NCBI GenBank assembly: GCA_008711295.1
Contig: VUYV01000010.1
Location: 9,106,728 to 9,170,727 of the forward strand
Reading direction: 5' to 3'
From: Anarhynchus alexandrinus
Taxonomy: Eukaryota > Chordata > Aves > Charadriiformes > Charadriidae
Length of the DNA stretch: 64,000 nucleotides
This document shows positions 56,558 through 64,000 of this stretch, one piece after another. The first letter of the stretch is position 1. Each line of letters starts with the position of its first letter. A model generated the notes under the pieces. That model ran no database searches and was not told where the DNA came from. It saw nothing but the letters and a program-made list of their open reading frames with translations. Made by a program: the position numbers and the translations under genes.

Positions 56558-56736
56558 GGCGGCGAGGGTGAAGCTAGCGGGGCTCGGCCAGGAGTAGCTC
56601 AGCGAGGAGTGGTGGGCTGGGGGGAGGCGGGCCGGTCGGCGCCATGGCGGATCCCGCGGAGCACCCTCCGCTGCCGCCGCCGCTACCGGAGGGGAGGCAC
56701 ACCCCCGCCCCGGCAGCGCTCTTAAAGGCGCGCGGA

Positions 56737-56746
56737 TCTCGCGAGA
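56737..56746. promoter_or_regulatory. CGCG-box core promoter element TCTCGCGAGA
   Basis: This is a perfect palindromic TCTCGCGAGA in the KIAA1191 promoter, about 180 bp upstream of its start codon. The element is a known strong activator of CpG-island housekeeping promoters and is bound by BANP when unmethylated. Confidence 0.75.
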
Positions 56747-56765
56747 GCTGGCGGCGTCGCGCGGG

Positions 56766-56784
56766 GCACGCTGGGAGGCGTAGT
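56766..56784 (-). promoter_or_regulatory. ZNF143 (Staf) motif at the KIAA1191 promoter
   Basis: The reverse complement reads ACTACGCCTCCCAGCGTGC, fitting the ZNF143/SBS consensus ACTACAnnTCCCAGnnTGC with one difference in the sixth base. It sits 20 bp from the CGCG box. Confidence 0.65.
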
Positions 56785-56795
56785 TCGGATTGAGC

Positions 56796-56841
56796 GGGGG
56801 CGTGGTCGATCGGGGGCGTGGTCGAATGGGAGGGGGCGTGG
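56796..56841 (+). promoter_or_regulatory. Triplicated GGGGGCGTGG (KLF/Sp) boxes
   Basis: Three copies of GGGGGCGTGG occur at 56796-56805, 56812-56821 and 56832-56841, spaced 16 and 20 bp apart. The first two are followed by TCGA. These are typical KLF/Sp-family binding sites. Confidence 0.6.
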
Positions 56842-57239
56842 CCGGGCGATTCCCCGGTGGAGTGGGGGGTATGGTGGGTCCGGGCGCCGCGGGGGCGGCG
56901 GGGTTTGGGACACAGCCCGTCCCGGCCACGGCGGTGCTGCCGGTCCCTGCCCGCCCTGGCACACCCGCCGCCTGCTCCTGCCCGACCGCGCACCGGCTCC
57001 GCCAGCAAAACCTGCCGGTCCCCCCTCCCGGGAAGGGTGCCCAGCCCGCCCACCGCCCCGCAGCCGCTTCCCGGTGTGAGCCTGGCCCGGGGCAGGGATG
57101 CGTTGCGCCACCGGGGAAGATTGCCGGGATAAACGAGTCCCGCGGGTAGCGGGCGCAGCCCCCGAGCCCGTGGGTGCCGGGCCGCCGGGCGGGCGTGGGG
57201 GTCGGGGGTGGCTCAGACGTCAGCGCACCGGCTGGGCGG

Positions 57240-57355
57240 GCGCTGCTGCCCCCCCCCCCGCCGTCGCTGCTCCTCCCCACCATCCCACCCTCTCCCCACC
57301 ATCCCTCCCCCCCTCCCTCCCATCCATCCCTCTATCCCTCCATCCATCCATCCTG
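57240..57355 (+). repeat. C-rich / ATCC low-complexity tract upstream of ARL10
   Basis: Runs of C followed by CCATCC and CTCCATCC repeats lead up to the ARL10 first exon. It translates to low-complexity Pro/Ser in all frames. The tract plus the single N at 57391 suggests this part of the assembly is unreliable. Confidence 0.75.
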
Positions 57356-57390
57356 GACCAAAGCACCGCGGTGCCCATCCCGACCAGTGC

Positions 57391-59186
57391 NTCGGCTCCC
57401 TCCTCTTCATCGCCGTGAAGATCTACTTCCGCGGCACCGCCACCGGCACCGGCTGGAGCGGCTGGTGGGAGCGGGAGCTGCGGGAGCTGCGGGAGCGAGC
57501 CCCCCCCGGCGACGCGGTAAGGGGGGAACGGACCCTCGCCGGGACCCCCGGCCCATCGCGGGGCGGGAAGGACACGGGGTAGGGCTCTCCCCGGGATCCC
57601 CTATACCAGGATCCCCGATACCGGGAGCTCATTACCGGGATCTCGGGGCGGGGACGGGGCAGGGGGAACGGGATCCCTCCGGCTTCCTCACACCAGCGAA
57701 ACCGTCCAGCTGGGGACGGGGCAGGGGGTCGGGATCGCCAGCGGGATCCCTCTGAGCACGTGGGGCTGGGGAAGGGGGCGCGGGGTCAGGCTCCCCCTGG
57801 GATATCGCACCAGGATCCCCCTGGAGCTGGTCAGACTGGATTCCCCAGGATATTCCACAGGACGACAGCCCCTGGGGACTCTCCTGCAGCCCATCCTGCT
57901 GGGGAAGGGGTTCCTGGTCTGAACCACCCCCGGATCCCACCGGGCTGGAGATGGGGGTGCAGGGGCTGGGGGGGGAGCTGCCTGAGCGCGGGGCTGGGGG
58001 TGCCAGGACCAGCCCCACACCTTTCTGCATCCCCACAGCTGGACTGGCGGCAGGTACTGGTGCTGGGGCTGGATGGGGCCGGGAAGAGCAGCGTCCTGCA
58101 CTACATCTGCAGCCAGACGGCCAGGGACCGCATCGCACCCACTCATGGCTTCAACTCTGCCCAGCTCTTTGTCGGGGGGCTGGAGATGGACCTGCTGGAG
58201 GGTAAGGCTGGTCTGGCCCCAATGTGTCCCCCAGGGCTGAGCCTGCAGAGCCCGGAGGGTCACCCCCCAACCTGCCAGCGCTGGGCTGGGGACACTGAGC
58301 ATCCCAGGTGACGGGAGGTCTGGTTCCCCGGGGTGCAACAGGGAGGTGGCAGCCCCGCTCACCCCCACACCGGTGCCTGATCCTGCCCCTCTCCCGCAGT
58401 GGGTGGCAGCCAAAACCTGCGAGCGTACTGGCCCCACTACCTGAGCCAGGCCCACGTACTGGTGTTTGTGGTGGACTCGGTGGACAGGTCGCGCCTGCTG
58501 ACGGCACGCCAGGAGCTGCATGCGCTGCTGGCTGCTGAGCCCCATCTGCCCCTGGTCGTGCTGGCCAACAAGCAGGTGGGTGTCTGTCTGTCCGTCCGTC
58601 CCTCCAGCTGCCCCCAGAGCTGTTCCCAGTGAAACTGTCCCTCCCCAGGGCCCCGAGGGGAAATCTTGATACCCAAAATCCACCAGTTCTTGCAAAATCT
58701 GATTTCTCAGGGCCTGTCTCCTCCAGTCTGCCATTACCAGTGCCCCAGCTAATGAGTTTCAGGAGAGCACCCAGGCAGCAGCATGCAAAATCGCCGAGGG
58801 GAAATACATTCCCGAGGCAGGCGGCCAAGCGCGTGCCTGGTGCTGCTTCCCATTAGCTTGTGCCAAAGCGATTCCAGCGCAAGAGCGAGGCAGCCCTGCC
58901 TGCACGCAATCCCTGCCAGGACCGCACAGGCAGGATGGGGCTCTTGCCAGCCGGCAGCACAGCTCCCAGCACTGCTCCCCTCCTGAGCAACCACCTCTCT
59001 CCCTCGCAGGACAAGAGCGATGCCCTGAGCGCAGCGGAGCTGCGGGAGGAGCTGGCCCTGCACACGCTCAGCGGGCAGCGGGAGCTCTTCCTCCTGCCCA
59101 CCAGCGCGACCTGGGCCAGCCTGAGCACCGCCACCAGTGTCCTCCATGTGAAGAGCCTGCTGGTCACCCTGCTCTCCCAGCCCTGA
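57391..59186 (+). CDS. ARL10: ADP-ribosylation factor-like protein 10 (4 exons, 5' end unresolved)
   Basis: The recognisable exons are 57391-57516, 58039-58201, 58400-58575 and 59010-59186, with GT-AG introns and closing phases, giving at least 213 residues (human about 244). ARL10 is an atypical ARF-family GTPase with an N-terminal membrane segment; its function is poorly known. Here the end of that segment is seen ([14 protein letters not shown]), followed by an acidic/basic linker, a P-loop GLDGAGKS (58066-58089), THGFNS in the switch-1 region, switch-2 [12 protein letters not shown] in place of the usual WDxGGQ, and the NKQD guanine-specificity motif split exactly across exons 3 and 4. 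No in-frame ATG is present upstream. The frame runs into C-rich repeats, and the first codon contains an N, so the true start is missing or mis-assembled. It is convergent with NOP16. Confidence 0.9.
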
Positions 59187-60118
59187 GCCTGTGCCGGGGA
59201 GCAGACAGGCCCTCACCCCTGGCACAGCTCCTCTCTGGGGTCTGCGGCACGAAGATGGAGGCAGCTGGGTGGGTGCTGCTGGAGCTCAGACTTGCTGGTA
59301 GCAGGCTGCCAGTCCTGGGGTGTTTGCTGCACCCCACAAGGTTTGGGGTTGAGCTGTGGCACGGCTGCCCTCAGGGAACATGAGCAGCGGGCTCTGCTCT
59401 CTGCCGTGGGGAGAGGGCAGCTGCCTCCCCCAGTTCAAGGATGAAATCTCCCTTGGGATGGAGGCACAAGCACGGCTCTTACCTCCTGGTGAGTGGGAAC
59501 GTGCAGCACAGAGCAGTGCCCCACACCTTCACAGCAGCCCTGCAGGATATTAAATTAATGGGGCTGGACAAGCAAGGTACCCATCTCACCCACTGGCACG
59601 GACCAGTCATCCCAGGAGATGGGCTCTCCCTCCCAAAAAACATGAGGAGTTACTGCTGGCACAGCTCTGCACCACAGCCCTACCAGTACAGTGCACACCA
59701 GTGGGAATAATCAGCTCAGGCTGTCCCTTACCAGGGCTGAGCACAGCTCTCCATTCCCCCAACTCTGTATTTAAAACCCTGTTCAGGAGATGCAGGCAGG
59801 TACCGGGCAGCCCTGCACTGCCCCTTCACACTGAACAGGGGTAAAGATGGACTGTTTGGGAGGAGCTGCGCTCAGCAGGCATTTGTACCCCATGCCTGGT
59901 CTCCCTCCGTCTCAGCTGCCCCAGGGAGAAGGGGAAGGAGCCAGGCTGAGGGACCTCAGGAAGCCCTGCCTGCAGGCGGGAGGCTGCTGGGTCAGGCCAC
60001 GGGGCACTGGGTCCTGGAAAATCCATCAGGGAAGCTGGGGAGCACATCGGGGAAAGGGAGCACGCGCCAGCTGGTCTCTGCTGCAAAACCTTTTGTACAG
60101 TCGCTCCTTCTTTTTGTC

Positions 60119-60124
60119 AATAAA
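60119..60124 (+). terminator. ARL10: ARL10 polyadenylation signal
   Basis: An AATAAA hexamer about 930 bases after the ARL10 stop is preceded by TTTTTGTC and followed by a TG-containing stretch. The inferred 3' UTR is 59187 to about 60145. Confidence 0.7.
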
Positions 60125-60445
60125 AGAGGCTGATCAATCTGCGCTGCCCTCCAGCTCTTTGGCAGGGAAGGGGCCCCCACTCCGGTCTCCCAAGCCGCAG
60201 GCAGGAAGGCAACTCATGGGGGAAGGAAGCAACACATGGCCCTGCTCCAACCTCTGCTGCCTACAGGGAAATCGGCAAAGGCCCAGGTACTGCCCGCATC
60301 CTGCAGGCACCCAGCCCCATTGCTGCAGAGGGTGACATGCACCTGATGCCCGTGTCCTGTGGGTCGGCACCAGGAGCTCCCCGAAGTGGGACTGTGCCAA
60401 GCGAGAGCCCATGAGCAAGACATTCACACCAGCTTGAAAGACTAA

Positions 60446-60451
60446 TTTATT
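60446..60451 (-). terminator. NOP16: NOP16 polyadenylation signal
   Basis: The plus strand reads TTTATT, i.e. AATAAA on the NOP16 strand, about 250 bases past the stop codon. About 320 bases separate this hexamer from the convergent ARL10 signal, so the two transcripts end close together without evident overlap. Confidence 0.75.
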
Positions 60452-60699
60452 TTACCAAGGCAAAAGAAGCGCTGGCTGCATAGCACATTCAGTCCCAACG
60501 CCACAAGCCGCAGCCAAGAGTCTTTCATGCCTTGTTATTACTGTCTCTGTCTGATGAAGGTCCTTCCTCCATCACCAGAGGTTTTGTGTAGCTCAACTTG
60601 CTGGCGCTGAGACTGCGACTGTCACCTGTCGGTCCCGGCTCAGTTCAGAAAATGGTCATGTCAAGCCTGCACTTGCAGAAACCTGAGAAAAAATGGCAG

Positions 60700-63109
60700 T
60701 CACTGCATGTCCATCTTTTCCTGCTTGAGTGATGCAATGAAATCCTTGTACTCCTCAGGATAGAAATTCTTGTACACGTTGATCTTCCTCTTAATCTGCT
60801 TGGGAGTATCCTGGTAGTAGTTCTTCTCATCTCGAGCCATTTCCTGTGACGAAGGAGAGGGTAAGTCAGAGGAGCGGCCTCAAGAGCAAACACCAAACCA
60901 GCCCAGCCACGCTCCGAAGGCCCACCCAGGCCGGCTGTGATCGGTGCCTGACTCAGACAAGGATCTGGCCAAGGTTCAAAGCGCTGCTTCCTCTTAACAA
61001 TCAGCTGATTGCAAAACAGGATCCAGGACAGAGAGATTAGCAATTCCCATCCCGCAGAATAGACAAGAGTGAATCGCTCTGGGACAGCCAGTACTTACCT
61101 TGTAGTTCTCCCCATGGTTCTGTATCATGTACTGGACGTAGTCAATGAGGTCTCGTGAGAGCGTGTTTGACTTCTTCTCGGGGAGACTGGCCTCATATTC
61201 CATCTCTAGGCAGAGAACAGAGACACCATGAAGCAGGGGAGGGAAGCATGCAGCACCTCAGAGGTCCCCAGCCTCTTCCCAAGATGGAGCCCTGCCAGTA
61301 CTGCAGAAAGGAGGTGACTCCTGCAGGACAGCTCCACTGCTCACGCACACAGGGCTGCTTCCCAGCACCATCGTGCAGGAAAACAAATAAGACAACAGCC
61401 CTCCATGTAGGCTGCAGGGATCCAGGCCACTGCGAGGAGTGGAGCCTTTCTACCCAGGCTGCAGAGTGTGACTGTTCAGAGCTGCCCAGCTCACCACTAA
61501 AACATGCTGGGTACTGCAGCCACAGTTTCTTGTCACCCTGGTGCCTGGTTTCAAAGTGATAAGAGCCCTCTTGGGGCTGCAGGTAGAAATACTGCGAAAA
61601 AAGCAGCAGGGGGAAAAGGAGATTCATGAGACAGAGGATACATGAGAATCATGTCTCATGAGCCGGAGGCTCAGCTCCAGCCTGGCTGGGAATCCCCAGC
61701 TGACTGCTGCCAGGGGGGTACTCCTCTACAAGCCCACCAGCCTGGACAAGAAGTAACGCCCTTCCCTGCCCCTGGCACAGCACAGCAGCTAAGGACAGTC
61801 TGGCAGCACAGAAATGAGAGACAAAATAACCCACAGGGTGTTGGGAGAACCCCAAATGCAGTGGCAGCAGTGCGGTTCAGCAGGAAACCTGCCAAGGCTG
61901 GTGAAGTGCTCCCTGGGGAGGGCAGAAGTGGCACTGACCATTCACCACGTAGGGCTTCCACACTATTTTCTTTCCTTGCTCCCGTCCATTGCTTTCCACC
62001 TCCATCCCCTGTGTTAAATGAGAGAGAAGGCAACTCAAGAAAAGCCCATTCAGAAGAGAGCCATGTCCCCATACATTGCTCCCAAAACTCCAAACTGCTT
62101 ATACAATGGCTGCAAGGACCAGAAAATCTCAGCTGGCTTAAGCAAAGCCTTATTTGTGCCATTAAGCTACCCACAGGCAAGTCTGTCGCCCGAGCGATAC
62201 TGTGTGAATGCAGACAAGTGGCGAAGTCACACCTGTTTTTTTCCATGAGTGTGATGTTTTGTGGGGCCACCTTTTGTCTGGAAGCATTACCCACTGACGC
62301 AGCCAGGCTGGGCTGGTGCTGCTGCACACAAACAGGTTTTCTTTGTTATCAGGAGCAACTCCTGACAACACACGGCTGCAGTGTTCCCATCCCCACCTCC
62401 CTCTGGTAAGTCCCAGGAGACTGACTGATGTTATTTATCCTTGTTCTAAAGTCCATCATTTCTCTATGACACTGCAGTGGTTCCCACGCTTGGATCTTGG
62501 CGAGAAAAGCGTATTGATAAAGATAAGAAACCCATCCGCCTACAGAGACTGATCCAGAGCCACCTGACCCACGCTCCATGGCAGGCTGCTCTCCACGCTG
62601 CTTTTCCCCAGCCTGTCCTGGGGGAGGCCTGACCTTTCACCACTCCTGAAGGAGCAGCCCCGGCCGAGCCCCCCTGCCCTGTCCTTCCCCGGCGGGCCAC
62701 GGCCACACTTACCAGCAGCTTCTTCTTGGGGATGGGGACGGCCTTGTTGGGATCCTCGGCCAGGCCCATCTCGGCCAGGTTCTGCGCCACCGACTTGGTC
62801 GGGTCCCAGGCATGGCGGATATGCGAGCTGCGGGGGGACAGGCACCGGCGTCACGACCTGCCCTCACCCTCCCCACCCGCCTGCGTGTCCCCCTCCCCAC
62901 AGAGGAGCGACCCCCAAGCGCCCACCCCCCGACGGCACGGCGGGCCCACGGCCCACGCGCGGCCCCGCGCCCCCCGTGTGCCCCCACCCACCGCCGCCTC
63001 ACCAGGCGATGCGCGGGGCGGCGCGGCGGCGGGCGCTGCGGTAGAGCCGCTTGCGGTTGAGGTTGTAGGAGTATTTCTGCCGCCGGCTCTTCCCCTTCGC
63101 CTTCGGCAT
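60700..63109 (-). CDS. NOP16: Nucleolar protein 16, ribosome biogenesis factor (5 exons)
   Basis: Exons in transcription order are 63109-63003, 62827-62713, 62008-61939, 61205-61099 and 60843-60700. The phases close to 180 residues (human 178). NOP16 is a nucleolar factor in pre-60S ribosomal subunit maturation. The basic N-terminus MPKAKGKSRRQKYSYNLNRK is conserved, followed by HIRHAWD and NLAEMGLAEDPNKAVPIPKK (exon 2), the LPEKKSNTLSRDLIDYVQYM block (exon 4) and KNYYQDTPKQIKRKINVYKN in the last exon. Exon 3 is only 70 bases and easy to miss. I located it by the MEVE start and the KPYVVN end, which match the family, with a GTCAGT donor. It is the most diverged segment. The gene shares a bidirectional promoter with HIGD2A. 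Confidence 0.96.
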
Positions 63110-63183
63110 GGCGGCACCACGCTGCTGCTGCCGCCGCCGCCGAGCGCCGGGCAGGGCCGCGCGGGGCGGGGCCGCGCCGCGGG

Positions 63184-63202
63184 GCACCACGGGAAGTGTA
63201 GT
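63184..63202 (-). promoter_or_regulatory. ZNF143-type motif with overlapping ETS site
   Basis: The minus strand reads ACTACACTTCCCGTGGTGC, which fits the ZNF143 consensus in the ACTACAnnTCCC half. The plus strand reads CGGGAAGTG, an ETS/GABP core. Confidence 0.55.
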
Positions 63203-63243
63203 CCCGCGCCTGCAGCGCCGCCCTCTGGGTCTGCCCACTGTGG

Positions 63244-63262
63244 ACTACAGCCCCCAGCATGC
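63244..63262 (+). promoter_or_regulatory. ZNF143 (Staf) motif at the NOP16/HIGD2A promoter
   Basis: ACTACAGCCCCCAGCATGC matches ACTACAnnTCCCAGnATGC except for one base (C for T). Confidence 0.6.
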
Positions 63263-63379
63263 CCCGCGGCGGCCCGCCGGGAGCCGCCCCCGCCCACCAT
63301 TGACCGCGCGGCTCTTCCTGGCTACGGCAGCCGGGGAGGGTCGCTTCGCGGGTGGTCACCTTCCCTGCCGGCCGCAGCC

Positions 63380-63853
63380 ATGGCGGCCGGGCCTCCACCG
63401 CCGCTGGACCCCAGCCCGCTGCCGGTGTTCACCGAGGAGGGCTTCGGGGACAAGTTCATGCGCAAGACCCGCGAGAACCCCTTGGTGCCCCTCGGTGAGG
63501 GGGNGGCCCCTCTTGAGCCCAAACCCACGGGGCTGCCCTCGGGGGAGGCATGTCCTTGGTTTGAGGGTGTTGCCTAACAAGCTCAGGTGCAGGGGCGTGG
63601 GGGGGAGGGGGCAAGATGGAGGCTTTAGCTGAGCCTTGCAGCCCTGGCCCTGCTCTGCTGAGCCGTCCCTCTGTCCTTCTCCACAGGCTGCCTCTGCACG
63701 GTCGGCGTCCTGACCTACGGACTGATCAGCTTCAAGAGAGGCAACACCCGTCGGTCTCAGCTGATGATGCGGGCACGGATCCTGGCCCAGGGCTTCACCT
63801 TCGCGGCCCTCCTGGGGGGCATGGTGGTCACAGCCATGAAATCTAGAAAGTGA
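63380..63853 (+). CDS. HIGD2A: HIG1 domain family member 2A, respiratory-chain assembly factor (2 exons)
   Basis: The exons are 63380-63494 and 63687-63853 and encode 93 residues (human 106, the difference being a shorter N-terminus). HIGD2A is a small inner mitochondrial membrane protein, a vertebrate counterpart of yeast Rcf1, that helps assembly of cytochrome c oxidase (COX3 module) and respiratory supercomplexes. The conserved HIG1 domain starts around FGDKFMRKTRENPLVPLG. It continues with the first membrane helix (about residues 39-55, CLCTVGVLTYGLIS), the loop RGNTRRSQLMMRARILAQG carrying the family Arg/Gln signature, and the second helix (about 76-90) ending TAMKSRK. One N at 63504 lies in the intron and does not affect the coding sequence. 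No poly(A) signal is seen before the window ends. Confidence 0.97.
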
Positions 63854-64000
63854 AGTCGGGCAAGAGAGAAGCTGCAGCCGCAGGCATGTGCCCTCCAGCC
63901 TGTGCCGCAGCTGGCAGGGTAGATTCTGGCGGCAGATGGAGTTTTCTGAGAGACAGTTGTGATGTCTTGGTGGAGCCAGTGTCAGAGAGGCTCTGTGGTC
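63854..64000 (+). other. HIGD2A: HIGD2A 3' UTR, continuing beyond the window
   Basis: Non-coding sequence follows the TGA stop. No AATAAA occurs before the window ends. Confidence 0.6.

Larger units (their letters stand above)
56558..57390. promoter_or_regulatory. KIAA1191/ARL10 divergent CpG-island promoter region
   Basis: This very CpG-rich region lies between the KIAA1191 start codon and the first recognisable ARL10 codons; the whole island spans about 56060-57560. It contains the palindromic CGCG element TCTCGCGAGA (56737-56746), a ZNF143/Staf-type motif (56766-56784, minus strand) and three GGGGGCGTGG boxes (56796-56805, 56812-56821, 56832-56841). From about 57240 to 57355 it becomes a C-rich tract with ATCC repeats. 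Confidence 0.7.
63110..63379. promoter_or_regulatory. Bidirectional NOP16/HIGD2A CpG-island promoter
   Basis: 270 bases separate the divergent start codons. The region is CpG-dense (the island spans about 62880-63400) and TATA-less. It contains two ZNF143-type motifs in opposite orientation: 63184-63202 (minus; reverse complement ACTACACTTCCCGTGGTGC, overlapping an ETS-like CGGGAAGT) and 63244-63262 (plus; ACTACAGCCCCCAGCATGC). This is typical of housekeeping bidirectional promoters. Confidence 0.75.

Noticed and set aside
61193..61627. 144-codon minus-strand frame between NOP16 exons
   Set aside because: It looked like a candidate NOP16 exon but does not match the family. The true middle exon was found at 61939-62008 with correct phases.
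63210..63226. Possible CTCF site CCGCCCTCTGGGTCT in the NOP16/HIGD2A promoter
   Set aside because: Only the AGAGGGCGG half fits; the CCAC side has three mismatches.

Overview
This is a piece of a bird nuclear genome. It is GC-rich with compact multi-exon genes and canonical GT-AG introns, CpG-island promoters and AATAAA signals. One intron holds a 3' fragment of a CR1 LINE of the avian type. The gene order and orientation match human 5q35.2 as I remember it: CPLX2, THOC3, SIMC1, KIAA1191, ARL10, NOP16, HIGD2A. I cannot tell the species.

Layout. Positions 1-31282 hold no protein gene that I can support. This is GC-rich non-coding DNA upstream of the first coding exon of CPLX2, probably its 5' regulatory and non-coding-exon territory. 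It contains CpG islands, AT-rich islets that look like conserved non-coding elements, minisatellites, a long CA-rich tract and two assembly gaps (N runs at 17387-17684 and 29174-29427). CPLX2 (+) spans 31360-32429, with a 3' UTR to about 33755. THOC3 (-) is 35549-38633, SIMC1 (+) 38723-46742, KIAA1191 (-) 50412-56557, ARL10 (+) about 57391-59186 with its 5' end unresolved, NOP16 (-) 60700-63109, and HIGD2A (+) 63380-63853. I traced all reading frames exon by exon, and the splice phases close in every gene.

Organisation. The seven genes strictly alternate in strand. This gives three head-to-head CpG-island promoters (THOC3/SIMC1, KIAA1191/ARL10, NOP16/HIGD2A) and three tail-to-tail ends (CPLX2/THOC3, SIMC1/KIAA1191, ARL10/NOP16). 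CPLX2 is a synaptic gene. Most of the others are broadly expressed: mRNA export (THOC3), SMC5/6 recruitment (SIMC1), ribosome biogenesis (NOP16) and respiratory-chain assembly (HIGD2A). A near-perfect CTCF motif lies between CPLX2 and THOC3, where the neuronal and housekeeping parts meet.

I did not find a convincing undescribed protein system. The observations most worth checking are regulatory or structural: the CTCF motifs flanking CPLX2, a 101-bp foldback palindrome, a full CRE palindrome, ZNF143 and CGCG-box promoter grammar, a CA-rich tract next to the first CPLX2 coding exon, an old dispersed repeat pair, and a SIMC1 protein much shorter than the mammalian one.
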